Assembly (NCBI GenBank): GCA_905331475.1 | Contig: CAJNYU010002706.1 | Span: forward strand, 124,001 to 188,000 | Direction: 5' to 3' | DNA length: 64,000 nt | Source: Rotaria socialis | Lineage: Eukaryota > Rotifera > Eurotatoria > Philodinida > Philodinidae | In this document: positions 35,201-46,966 of the stretch, piece by piece | Numbering within the stretch: the stretch's first letter is position 1 | How the letters are laid out: each line of letters opens with the position of its first letter | Program-made: the position numbers and the translations under genes | The notes under the pieces: generated by a model | What the model saw: the letters and a program-made list of their open reading frames with translations, nothing else | Told to the model about the DNA's origin: nothing | Databases searched by the model: none

Positions 35201-37654
35201 ATTGTCTTCTGTATATTCATAAAGAAATGAAGTAAGCAATATTATTAAGCAAAGATCCTGATTCATTCTATCATTTCGGTATAGATATTTGATATAGTAA
35301 CTGAAGACAATTACTGACATTGTCCACAAGTAAACTTGTATCTTTCTATGAATTTTTGATCTATAGATTCGAACAGAAAGTCGACCAGATGTAAATTAAA
35401 GTAAAACTAAATTTGACTATAAGAAAGAAATAACTTGTTTGAACCATTCGAAAGTATACCAATTATTACCATGACTATAATTAATAATGCCATTTCTTTT
35501 TGACAACTCTTCTGTTTTTGGCATGTTCATTATTAGCTGTTCGAAACTTGTGCACCATATTGAATATTTCCTTCAAATATCAAAGTCATTTATGTCTCTT
35601 CCATTCAGGTTCAAATAAAAGAAATCAATTATAATTCGTTTAGTTTCACGAGAATAAAAAAAATAGAAATTCGAACATCTTACAACCAACCTACCTACTA
35701 CGATTGAAAGAAATAGAGAAATTTTCAAGACTCTTACAGTCTATGAATTTTGCTAACAAAACAATTCGCTTTTAATATTTATTCATGATTAGTGTAAAAA
35801 CAAGCGTTTTAAATCTCATTTTAACGAAAAGTACGAGGTTTTTTTAGAGAAAATATTATTTTTCTATTAGTTAAATCGACAAAAATTGATTGAATTTCAA
35901 CGTGATCTGATCGGTGTTGAAAATCTTTCAAATCAATATGATCGCGTAAGATAATAAATGTTTACCTTGAGAAATAAATGTAATTTAAACTTTTATTTTT
36001 CAGTTATTCATACGTGAAGGTTGCCTTCAAAAACTATCAAGAAAAGGCTATCAACAACGAATGTTTTTTCTAGTAAATTAATTATTATATTTAAATGATT
36101 TAAAAATGATAATTTTCATCTAGTTTTCTGATGTTTTACTTTATTGTGCACGTAGTTCCAGTCCAGTACTTAAATTTAAATTACACGGAGAACTTCCATT
36201 GAAATCAATGACAGTTCGTATTTTCTCATGTTTTCTATTTTAAATGTAATAGTTCTTATCTTCTAGGTTGAAGATACTGATGAACGCATTCAAGTTCCAA
36301 ATTCCATTAGTATCTATGCTGGCAATCGCTCATTACTGGTAGCAGCAAGGTATTTTATTAGATCATTTTTAGAATCAACTGGCTTACATATAGCCTTGGA
36401 TAGAGATTTTATTCAAATTAAAAGTAGCCATAGGAACATATTTGTTATCTGATTTGAATACAGAAATAATTCAGTAGCTGCATACAGCGTCGACTATTTG
36501 CTTGATTGCTGAAGTTTATATTATGTTGAATTTTTAGCTCCGATAACTATTTAAGCAAAAAGGAAAATAAATCTTCTACAGTTGATATTGCATCTTTTTT
36601 ATTCTTAATATGACCGAGCGATCTCTCGCTAATATCGATTGGCTTAGCACAAGCGGATGGATATAGATCATCGATTGAATGTTTTGAAGAAAATTTGTGT
36701 TTTTTTGTATAAGCCGGCTTTAGATAAGTATGAGTTCGTTCGATTCAACCGTAACTTTCATCTAGTAAATCTTAAAGATCTAAATGAATGAAACGATCTA
36801 TCATGTCTAGTTATGCTCAATGACTGATCAAATCATTACGTTTACATTAGAAAAAAAATCTTGCGTTTATTTTATTCTTCTTCTTTCTTCTAGTTCGGAA
36901 ACCGAAAAGAATAAATGGCTGTATGATTTAAAGTCAGCTATTGCCAGCGTCAAATTGAATAATGAGGATCAGAAAAATCAATATACAGCTACAATCAAAT
37001 CGAATGGTAAAAAGTGATTAGAAAAAATTATAAGATTTTATTTTTTAATATTGTTTAGCATCATCTGAAAATCTGGAACATTCTCTAGTTGGTACACTCG
37101 ATGATGATGATCCTAACCAAATGGATCGTTCGAGTTGTCAACATCGTACTGATACAACAATGCATGTATGTTGGCATCGAAATTTATCTGTATCAATAAA
37201 CGATCATCGGCAAGCAATTAAAAATCAACTGAGTGGCTATTTATTGCGTAAATTTAAAAATTCAAATGGTTGGCAGAAGTTATGGGTTGTTTTTACAAAT
37301 TTTTGTTTATTCTTTTATAAAACTTTTCAAGTAAATCATCTGGGAGCATCTCCTTTCTTATTCTTCTATAATTTTATTAAATTAAGGATGATTTTCCACT
37401 GGCATCATTGCCATTGCTTGGTTATCGTAGTTCATTGCCATCAGAAATTGATTGTGTTAATAAAGATTTCGTATTTAAATTACAATTTAAAAATCATGTC
37501 TATTTTTTTCGAGCCGAAAGTCAATATGCCTTTGATCGGTAAATGTTTCGTTTAGTTCTTCTTTGTTAAGATCTTTATTATTTTTTTCTTCCCATACAGA
37601 TGGATGGAAGTTGTGTCAAGTGCAACGACAACAACGACTAGCCAATTAATTTAG
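26207..37654 (+). CDS. FARP: FARP1/2-type FERM, RhoGEF and double-pleckstrin protein
   Basis: Twenty-four exons: 26207-26299, 26620-26724, 26783-26895, 26966-27063, 27124-27247, 27328-27571, 27646-27881, 27948-28342, 30638-30881, 31227-31326, 31389-31482, 33380-33438, 33496-33842, 33898-33994, 34053-34239, 34300-34415, 35871-35945, 36004-36072, 36124-36213, 36267-36349, 36894-37006, 37059-37330, 37387-37538 and 37600-37654. All phases close, giving 1186 aa. Domains: FERM (about 16-300: [19 protein letters not shown]-like [15 protein letters not shown]), FERM-adjacent ([13 protein letters not shown]), a low-complexity linker, DH/RhoGEF (about 665-870: [28 protein letters not shown]), PH1 (about 909-1005: [20 protein letters not shown]) and PH2 (about 1085-1180: [20 protein letters not shown]). 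FARPs link plasma-membrane receptors and lipids to Rho GTPases, for example in dendrite and axon growth. Convergent with FOXRED1. One- versus two-paralogue status is unknown. Confidence 0.95.
26545..26570. repeat. (TTGA)n microsatellite in FARP intron 1
   Basis: About six tandem TTGA units, followed by GAAT/GGAT-type degenerate units. Confidence 0.8.
28343..30637. other. FARP intron 8 (2.3 kb) with an embedded repeat-like patch
   Basis: The intron is mostly AT-rich. The segment from about 28841 to 29080 is less AT-rich and begins with a 9 bp inverted pair (GTGTACTCA 28841-28849 / TGAGTACAC 28855-28863). It reads as a foreign insertion but has no coding content or identifiable family. Small chance ORFs (28945-29193, 29571-29756) lie inside. 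Confidence 0.4.
31860..32190. repeat. Repeat block A in FARP intron 11
   Basis: Two short motifs recur. A 'GTTCGGAA' core appears near 31948, 32061 and 32130, and an 'AGATCGTAAT' core near 32012, 32036 and 32104. The block is internally repetitive and resembles, in inverse orientation, block B at 32865-33150. Confidence 0.45.
32325..32566 (+). CDS. Possible alternative last coding exon of FARP (FERM-only isoform)
   Basis: An open frame begins right after a TTTCTAAG acceptor and runs 80 codons to a stop. Its phase matches exon 11 of FARP (ending 31482, phase 1), so splicing 31482 to 32325 continues the frame. This would give a protein of about 695 aa with FERM and FERM-adjacent domains but without DH or PH domains. 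The encoded tail contains [20 protein letters not shown], a Ser-rich run and a basic end. AATAAA follows at 32623-32628. In the long form this exon is skipped, with 31482 joined to 33380. Without RNA data the exon could also be fortuitous. Confidence 0.45.
32623..32628 (+). terminator. Poly(A) signal for the putative short FARP isoform
   Basis: AATAAA lies 57 bp after the stop of the alternative last exon and inside the intron of the long isoform. Confidence 0.4.
32865..33150. repeat. Repeat block B in FARP intron 11, inverted relative to block A
   Basis: Contains ATTACGATCTCC and TTCCGAACAC, reverse complements of motifs in block A. It also contains an internal 84 nt foldback: arms 32942-32980 and 32987-33025 pair at 33 of 39 positions around a 6 nt loop. 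Confidence 0.5.
34416..35870. other. FARP intron 16 (1.45 kb)
   Basis: AT-rich intron inside the DH-to-PH1 part of FARP. No nested exon or repeat family is recognised; the 81-codon minus ORF at 35084-35329 lacks any family signal. Confidence 0.4.
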
Positions 37655-37961
37655 CTGATAAAATTCTCATCTGTTTTTCTTTTCAACAATAAGCGGGGAA
37701 AAGGGTTATTTTTAGCTTATTTGTTTTTTTTTATATTCTGTATTGACACTATGTGGTGATTGTTTTAACATTATTCATTGTTTTTTGTTTTGTATAAAAC
37801 TTCATTGTTGTATTGTTTAAATACTATTAGACAAATGGAAAATTTTATTTCTTCTTTGTTTTTTGTGCAATGATATTCATTTTAAAGAAAAATATGAAAC
37901 GATGTTTTCGAGTGTTACGCTGTCTTTATACATGTTCATGTTTGTTTGATTTCATTTATAT
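37655..37961. other. Convergent 3' spacer FARP / FOXRED1
   Basis: Only 307 bp separate the two stop codons. A minus-strand AATAAA (TTTATT near 37845) would serve FOXRED1. The 3' UTRs of the two genes may overlap. Confidence 0.45.
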
Positions 37962-40900
37962 TTAAACAATCATCGGTTCAAATATAGGAGTATTATTAAT
38001 GACACGTTGAAAACCGAAACGAGTTAAATCAATTGATTTATATTGAAAATCAGTTATATATTCGGATATTGCACGACCAATAGCAGGTGCATGTTGTAGA
38101 CCATGTCCACTTGAACCATTTGCAAAAATAAAATTTTTCTGTTGTGGATGTGGACCAATGATCAGACTAAAGGATCAATTCATTTTATTCAGATTAGTTT
38201 TATGTTTTCATTTACTTTTGATCAAAATAGTTGTAATCATAAAAACCACACCAGGCATTTTTGAGCTAAAACATTTAGAAATAATTTTTATGAGATCTTA
38301 CTTTCGATTTTAACATCATATATAGTATTGAAATTTTTTCGGACATTGCAGTTTCTACTATTTATAAAAGGCGGCGGTGCAAAACACTTGTACAACAGCA
38401 TATAAAAAAATGTTATGTTAATGGCTCAGTTTAAATCGACATAGTAATTTTAATAGCCACTGAAATTTCATGAGTATAAAAGGATTGCTTATGTATATGT
38501 ATAGAACCGTTACAATTAGAATGCGTTCTGCAAGCTATAAAATATACGCAATAATACTATGTGCAGAGTATCACCTTCTAGTGTTTGATAGTTCTCTATT
38601 TTTCTCAGAGAAATTGAACAATTTCGTTTTCATCTTTTAACTAATCTTTAAATCAATGATTAACTTTCAGTAAACCTTGGTAACCTTGAGATATTTCATT
38701 GACATTAATGACATAACATTAGAGAATGTGACAGTCATTGTTGATATTTGATCAAGGATCATATCTCAATAACGTCTAATTAGAATACATAAATCAGTTC
38801 CTTATTCTATCTCGGAAAGATTGAATATGAAATGATGCAGAATAAGTTCATTCCAAAATATATTTAGAATAGTGTTGAAAAACTTTAGATAAAACCAAAA
38901 GAAAAAACTTTAATGAATCATATTCAATACTACCAGAGTTCCGTTATGATTCGAAAAAGTGTCTCGCCTATTCAGAGACGATTGATTTCAGAAGCAACAA
39001 TCTATCGCCGACAATATTATATTATCTATTTTTTTTCGATTGTATACTTCATTCTTCTATATGTATTTAAAGGATATAAATGGTGCAATTTTGAAATTCA
39101 TCTAATGTTTTATACTAATTGTCTATATGAAAATTTTATTTTAAGTCTATTTTTACTGTCATCATCTCTATGTTTCAATCTTTTAATTTCATATCTTAAC
39201 CGCTCAGCAAGAAACATTAGTTGAGTGTATAAATTGTATCAGGTTGTAGAAAAAATATAAAATTGAACCAAAGCACATTAGTGATACATAAGTCGTTATA
39301 TTCATAAGACAATAAGTTGCCTCAGATACAAGACACTAATGTCCTCTAGCGTAAAGATAATTTTAAAAATTATTTCCTTGTACAAGGCAAAGACAAATAT
39401 TTCTCTCCTTACCTTTAAACTTTCAAAACTTGGTATACGTTTAGCTAGTGCTGGCCAGATTTGTTCTTCAAATACCGAATAATCAACGGCTAAATTATCT
39501 TCTGATTTATCATTTTCCTAGAATTCAAAAATATAGTTCATTCGAAGAAAAAACTATTAGATTGTTTTTTGTTTTACTTCATTCGGACTACATCCACAGA
39601 TATATGTATTGCCTAAGCCTTCAGGTCGAAAATAAACACCAGTTATATCAACAAATAATGGAGCTAATGGGCCAGGCCCATTCAATGATTCAAATACAAA
39701 TATATAACGTTTTCTAAATTAATAAAATAAATATCAAAGAGAGATCGATAAATTCCTCGAACGTTTCAATTATAAATAAATTTAAACATATGCGTATCGA
39801 TATGCTGCACATCAGTTGTGTTCAATTATTTAACTTCAAGTTTATTGAACAAAAATCAACAACCTAGATGTAATGTATAGCGTCTCTTACATTTTTATTT
39901 TTATGAAAATATGTTACATATTCAAGAAACAACTAGTTGCATCCATCAGACAAAAAGAAAGAAAAAAAGAATAAATTAATCAGTGTCATCGCCCTTTTTT
40001 CTTATGACGTTCGACAAAATGGTGTGGTGTAGTCAGAGAAATAATGTAACGCTTCAATGATCCTACTTTCGCTTGTTGCATGTATTATTTTTTCTTCTAT
40101 ATATCAATAGCAGTCCTTCAGCCGATTGAAAGCAAGGAGAAGATTGCTTTTTCAGAGCTATTTGTCGTTTTAATCAATTTTTAATTTCAATGAATTGTAA
40201 CTGATGGATGCAGGCGAATCTTCTACAACAATAATTAGTGCAAAAAGTACCGTTGATGATAATAGTACACCAGTTAAATCAAAAAAACGCAATAAACGAA
40301 CTATAATTACTTCAGCTGATATAAATGGTGCAATGGAAAATGCAAATGTGTTCACATCATCATCAACAATAAATTCTAATTTCAGAAATAATCAAACACA
40401 ATCAGATTTACCAAATCTTGATCGAACAAGAAAATTCAATGAATATGAAGTAGCTAATGTTGCAGACGAAGATGATGACGAAGAACGTGACAGGCATGTT
40501 GTTTCGCAATCATTGAGTCAATCCATGACTGACCGTGATAATACAATGGTTTCATCATTTACAACAGGTGGTGATAATGATGTTATTGAAATTCATCAGT
40601 TTAGTTCAGCTGATATAGATGCTTATCTTGATATTTATTTCGAAACGCTTAATACTCGTTTAAGACGTTATATTGGAGAAAATGAAGAATTACAACAGTT
40701 TCGTACAGCAATGAAAGCTCGAATAAGTAAAATTCTACAATGATACTTGAGCGAAAAATGATTATTTTTCTTTCTTTCTTTCTTTCTTTCTGCCTCTTTA
40801 TTATTAGATTCAACTCCAAATGCAAGTGAATATCAAAATGTTCTACTCGGCAAAATAAATGGTGAAGTCTTAGCTGCAGTAACAATGCTATTTCCGAAAG

Positions 40901-43900
40901 AAACACCAACTATTCCACAAACATCAGATAGTCAACCACGAAGCTCCTGTTTAACACCAGTACATCGTTGGATGGTACGTAAAGCAAATTATGTTCCATC
41001 AAACATCGAAGAATGTTACATTGAAATGATCGGTGTTAAAAATGCCTATCGAAATCATGGTATTGGCTCTGCTATGCTAGAATGTGTTGAACATTTAGCA
41101 CGACAAGCTGGTGCTAATATATTAACCGTACATATAACCGGACAACAAACACAAAGCTTTTTTCAGCGTTTTGGTTTTACTATGGACAATACAGATAGTT
41201 CACCATTTTGGAAATGGCTTGTTGAACGACAAGCTATCACGAAACTATCAAAAATTCTACCATCGGACGATGAAAATAACGATCAAATCACAAATAGTTA
41301 TCTCAATGAGAGTATGACTGAAAATGCGGACGAGGAATAGAATTATTATTTTACTGAAAGAATAAAATGTAAATAAAAGCGAGTTTTTATTACCGTGGTT
41401 CTACGGGTAATGCCACTGGATATTCATCACTAGCACCAATACCAGCCATTTTTGATACTTCACCTGCCCAAGGACCAGCAGCATTTATAACAAATGCTGT
41501 ATCCAATGGATATATTTGATTATCTTCAGCAGATAGAATCTAAACAACATCATTTTGATTCAAATAAATAAAAATGTAATGAGTCATTATTCATGATGAT
41601 CACTTGGAACTAATACCACAGATAATTGATTGCATCAAGAACAGTCACTGTTTTGAATTCATGACATTATACTCATATGATCGAAAGTTGCAAACTTATT
41701 GATTGTCTTAGTATGAATTAATTTACGAAATTTTAAGTTATCCCTGTATTCGATTAAAACTAAGAGAATTGTAACATAAATAAATATTAGCTAATTTAAA
41801 TTTTTTCTATAATCATTAGAGATAAATTTTCCAAGTCATTATTCAGTTATCTCATCAGTAAAGATGTACTTTCATTTAGTGTTGGATTTATAATATAATT
41901 GAATCTGTTCTGATTTCATAAAAATTTTCTGTAAGAAACTCCTTACCAAAATCAATATAGATCGTACAGATTCAGAGGCAAAATTTCTACTCGAAGTGGT
42001 GATTTAGATTTTCTGCAAATCAATCTTAAAAATAAAGTTTTTATGAACATCAATATCTGTTTTCTGATGAACAATCAGATTCAGAAATATTTTCTTAATT
42101 ACTCATAGAAAAATCAAACATGATAAAATTATAAAACGAAAAATTTTATATTCTATTAGTCTATCATATTTTGATGATAATTAATGACAGAGAAGTGATC
42201 AAAAAGAGAAGAATAGCGTATTTTTTAAAATAATGCTCTATAAATTTTTCATGGATTTGATTATTTGAATGGGTTGTTTTTAGAATTCAGAAGAATATGT
42301 AAAAATAATCTTTCAAAACAAACATGGTATCTATCAAGTGCTTTTGAACAATTTGTAATCATGACATTGCTCGAAAAACTACAAATCTTTTGTGTTGGCT
42401 ATAAATTATTCATAGAAGATAGTACAAAAGCTTTGAAACACTTCATTTTATTCAGAATTTTACTCTCATTAGAAGAATATTTTTAAAATATAATTTCTAT
42501 ACAGTCTTCTTCAACTGAAAACCTACTCCGTATTCAGAGCACTTCTTGGATTTGAGTTCAATAATGAGCGCCATGTAAAAAGATTTTAAATCATTCCCAC
42601 AAGCTGTTACATCAATGTAAAATTTAACTTACTAGAGCTTTATCCAATTGGTTTTCTACGGTTCCATCAGCCCATACTCTTTTTGCTTTATCAAACCCAA
42701 CAAGTTCCGCTAGATATTATCAAGAAACAAAAACAAATTATCAAACGAATATAAAATTAAAATTATTCTCAATAATTTATTTCTATAAGCAAACCATTAA
42801 GGTATAGAACACCAAGTGATAGTGCTTTTTGTCGAAAAGCAGTCAACAATGCCCATGGATCTAGCCAGCCTTCGTTTTGCACACCTATAAGAAAATTAAT
42901 CTGAATGAATCGAACGATAAATCGAAATTTTTCTTTTACCTAAACAGCCAATTGCGATACCATCTGTGTTCAACCAAGGAAATTGTTTTTTAAGCATAGT
43001 TGATGTCAATAGTTTTGATTTTGCTCCTAATGAACTAAACTATGAATAGGATATATATATCAATGTGGCACAGCTAAAAAAATGTCGAAATTACAAATAC
43101 TAATGAAGCTGCACGTTTACAAGGTATTATGTAAAATTGGGTAAAAATAATGCCGGATGCTCCCCTATTCGTTCGTTTTCTCTCTAATACAAGTAAAACA
43201 TCATTATTAAGCTCTGGTGAAAAAAATTTTAGCTTTTTTTCTCTCATTTAAATGAACAGCTACTATCAATAAGGCAAAGAAAGAATGAGAAACGAATACA
43301 TGAGTGCGTGTTCTTACGTTTGTGTTTGATGATTTTCTTCAAAAAGTTTAACACTCTGTTCACTTCCACACAATAAATAGCCATTATGTTGGAAGGAAAC
43401 AGGTACTGGGTCATCATCTAAATTGAAAATAATAATAATAACAACAAAGCTATAAATCCGATTTTACCGAGTATAGATAAATGATCACGAATATGCTTCA
43501 AAAATTCAGCACAGTACATAGACATTTGAATATTTTCTTCCTATGAAATAAAAATTTTTTTTTTTTATTCAAGATTCAGTCATTATCCAATCAATTATTA
43601 CAAGTGCAAATTGTTGGCGTAAACCACCAGCAGAAAGAACAGTGCTTGAAGTTGTATACTAAAATTATGAATATTAAATAGAAAGAAATATTTCATTTCC
43701 TTTTCTCTTACGTTCCAATCCCGTTCCAGGACAGTTACTTTGAGATCAGGTGCACGTTGTTTAAGAAAAAATGCTATAGAAGAACCTTTGATAGCACCCT
43801 ATATTTTAAACATTATGTCAAAACTGCTATGAAAAGAAAATATGTTTATATATTTACGCCAATAATAAGAACATCTGTTTCGATAGGAATATTTTTCACC

Positions 43901-44960
43901 CCTAAAAAAATGAAACATGCATACATTTATATAAAATGATTCCAAAGTTCAGTTTTTATAGAGTTAATATAAATAACTGATTCAACTCTCAAGATTAAAT
44001 ATCGAAAATTTTATCCTAAAACTCATATTTACATATTCAATCATATGAATGCCATGCAATAATATTTGGCATTACCGTGGGTCAATCAGTTTAGTATTTT
44101 TTTGAAAATCATACAGCAAGATATGAATTATCTCACAAAGACTAAAACAAAATTTCCAAGAAATAGGAAAACTAATAAAAAAAACGAAATCTCAATCAGT
44201 GCAGTGATCGGCGGCACTGGCTAAAATATTTTAATTACTTTTGAAAAATATTTTCTTTGTTTTATGAGATTTCCAAATGAAACGTAGAGAAAATAAATGT
44301 AGACAAGATATTTACAAACAATACATATTTTGGTTGATGTTAGCCTAATTAAAAGTGGTTCAATCAATTGTATTTGACTTTTAATAAATTTTCATTATGA
44401 GTATTATAGAATCGTCCGTACGAAACGACTAGTATTGACTAAATCATACACAAATGATTATTTGCCGAATAGTGGAACCATTTGCTCTGCTGCATCAACG
44501 ATTTCACAAACGAAATAGTCGAATAAACAGATCAATTTATTCAGTAATTTTAAAATAAATATAACTGTATTTTGATAACAATAAAAGCATCTAAATCCTA
44601 TTTGGAACCTTTAAGATATGAGATCAAATCCTATATAGTACTAGAACCGTATTCATTTGACACGATATTTAATTGAGAACAATGGTATTTTGGTTTATGT
44701 CAAAGTTACTTACGTTTCTCTGTTAGTCGTTGTCGAATAAAATCGATTTCATTATGTATTCGAGCATCATCAATGCGTTTTATTTGATGAACTGTTTTTT
44801 GATTGATTAATGTAAAAGCACGTTTTGGTGCAGCTATTTCTGATGGCTTTTTTATTGTTAATTCTTTATTTGAATCAATTGTTGTTAACGACGAGTCATT
44901 AGAAGCAAAACGTCGTATAAACAATTGACTGATAAAGCGTCTACTTAATTTCAACGTCAT
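37962..44960 (-). CDS. FOXRED1: FAD-dependent oxidoreductase, FOXRED1 (complex I assembly)
   Basis: Fourteen exons on minus: 44960-44714, 43901-43858, 43798-43712, 43658-43602, 43540-43468, 43417-43318, 43034-42940, 42884-42795, 42709-42633, 41539-41394, 39713-39578, 39517-39413, 38265-38216 and 38166-37962. All phases close, giving 503 aa (human 486). The N-terminus (MTLKLSRRFISQLFIRRFAS) looks like a mitochondrial presequence. Landmarks are DVLIIGGAIKGSSIAFFLK (dinucleotide fold), QQFPWLN-like QFPWLNTDG, NEGWLDPWALL, INAAGPWAGE, LPVEPRKRY and the C-terminal NGSSGHGLQHAPAIGRA. FOXRED1 is a matrix flavoprotein of the D-amino-acid-oxidase type, needed for complex I assembly. Oddity: the second glycine of GxGxxG is Ala. 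The ATG is 6 nt after a TTTTTGTCTAATAG acceptor, 269 bp downstream of the STIM stop. Intron 10 contains an antisense gene. Confidence 0.93.
40204..41340 (+). CDS. GNAT-family N-acetyltransferase, nested antisense in a FOXRED1 intron
   Basis: Two exons, 40204-40726 and 40808-41340 (phase 1), give 351 aa. The first about 120 residues are hydrophilic low complexity with a basic patch (KSKKRNKR). From about residue 122 (VIEIHQFSSADIDAYLDIYF) a GNAT fold starts. The acetyl-CoA loop is GVKNAYRNHGIGSAMLECVE (about 250-270, with the R-x-x-G-x-G pattern), followed by ANILTVHIT and FFQRFGFTMDN, typical GNAT motif B. The last 50 residues are acidic. Substrate unknown. The gene lies wholly inside FOXRED1 intron 10 on the opposite strand; its stop is 53 bp from a FOXRED1 exon. 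AATAAA at 41361-41366 and again at 41372-41377 puts its transcript end nearly in antisense contact with that exon. An acceptor-like site ends at 40155. Confidence 0.78.
40767..40790. repeat. (CTTT)n microsatellite in the GNAT gene intron
   Basis: Six tandem CTTT units forming the polypyrimidine part of the 81 bp intron. Confidence 0.8.
41361..41377 (+). terminator. Poly(A) signals of the nested GNAT gene
   Basis: Two AATAAA hexamers (41361-41366 and 41372-41377) lie just after the stop and 17 bp before the FOXRED1 exon 10 boundary at 41394. Confidence 0.5.
41540..42632. other. FOXRED1 intron 9 (1.1 kb)
   Basis: AT-rich. It contains a 73-codon plus ORF at 42265-42486 without recognisable features. 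No repeat was identified. Confidence 0.35.
43902..44713. other. FOXRED1 intron 1 (0.8 kb)
   Basis: AT-rich with no nested gene seen. It separates the presequence exon from the FAD-binding exon. Confidence 0.4.
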
Positions 44961-45229
44961 CTGAATCTATTAGACAAAAACAAAAGTCAAATAAATATCA
45001 AAGATGAATATAATTCTACCGATGAGTATTCTCTCTATTCATTTCGTATTATCATAAACAACAACAACAATAAGAAAAAACATTTTACCAGACAAATAAA
45101 AATTATACAAGCAAAAGACATAAACGAGAATAAATGTATTAAGAAGAATTGGAACAATTAAAAAAAACGAAAAAGAAGAAAAATTGAGATTGATAAACAA
45201 GCACCGGCTATGTGAAAACAATGCTATTC

Positions 45230-46901
45230 TCATGAAGTGCCAATTTTCTTTCGAAAACGTATATTTTGAAATGGCTTAAAAAATTTCGTTGCTATTATCT
45301 GTTTTCGTGGTTTTCCTACTGACGACACTGATTGACGATCATCGTTTGATGAATTTATCACTTGAGAATTTCCATCAGATTGTTGTAGTTGATCATCAGA
45401 CAAAGAATCATTCGTAGAAATCTGACGATCAGCATTACCATCAAATAATGATTGTATTTGTTTCGATGGTAAATTATCAAGTGGATCATTCGTATTTGGA
45501 CGAGTAAAAACTGTTGAATTTCGATATGCATCAATGATACCATTAGTTGAATATGAATGGAGCAGCGATGAACTGTTTGCAAGATGATCTGTAGATGGAC
45601 GATTATTCATTGTTAAACGATTTCTTATACCGGTTGATGAATTTGGTTGTTCAAATCCAATATCATACTGACACATTGTATCTTGTTGAGATCCTTGATT
45701 TGAATGTATTGGATTTGCAGCAAAACCTCGACTAATAGAATTATTAAAAGAAAACCAAATAATAGCATTTCTATTGATAATATATGCTAAGATGTATGAA
45801 AAGAATGCTCGACAGTAGAAATCAAAACAAGTTTATTTTTGGAACGTGATACTCCATTGAACATTTGAGATAATTTGAACTTGATTTTAATGAAATAAAT
45901 TTCATTATGGAAAAGAGTTAAAATTATGGATTTTCAAACATAATAATTGGCTGTTCAAAGTTTCATTTATTAACAGCGACTTTATTGAAGGAAAATCGAT
46001 CTACTCTTGTAAATTATGTTCGATACAGAATATGATTGTCTATTTTGAAGAGTATGATTATTGTAGAACTCGATGAACTCTAATGATACTTCCGAGAATA
46101 TGCATATAACAAAATATTATCTTAAATTCAAATATTTTATACTTATTTACGCTGTATATTCTTTATTACTGATGAATGTAGTTTATCGATTAGAAAATAA
46201 CAATTGATGTACTACAGTAGGAAAGACATTCACAAGATAGCCGATCGTTTGAGCATTCAACTATTGTCGGTTGCTTATGAATATACAAGCAGACTTTTAT
46301 CACTATCTTGGTATAAAATTAATTCGATACACATTCAATAGAAAGTTTTACTGACGATTTGTTAGTAATTTCAATTGTATTTGAATTTTACTACAAATTT
46401 GTGATGGTTTCATCAATATAGATTTATTGATATTCGTGCGTAGAAGGCTAAAACGAACAATCGTTTTTAATTGGAAAGGCCATATCTCGACATCTTTGCG
46501 GTTTAGTGTAATTGTGAGTAACCCCCTCCCCCCCACCATAAAAGACCCCGGGTCTTCTATTATGTTCCAGCGTAAAAACTTTTCAGGGAGGTCTTGTATA
46601 AAGAACCACATTTTTTCCTAATATTTAATTTAAAAGGTTTTCCGGAAAACAAAGGTGATTTTCAGAGTTTTAAGGGTGTCATTAGAATTGTGAACATATT
46701 CTCTTAATATTTCCAGCTTAAAATGCTAAGAAGTAGGCATATTTTGATGAAAAAACGCTAATTAAAGTTCGTAATTAGCAAAAAATTAATTAATTAAAGG
46801 GGGTCTTCTATTATGTCTGACAAACTTTTTCTTCAGGGGGGATCTTCTAATATCGAGGAGGGGGGGGGGGAATTAAAATTGAAGGGAGGGGNNNNNNNNN
46901 N

Positions 46902-46966
<65 letters not shown>

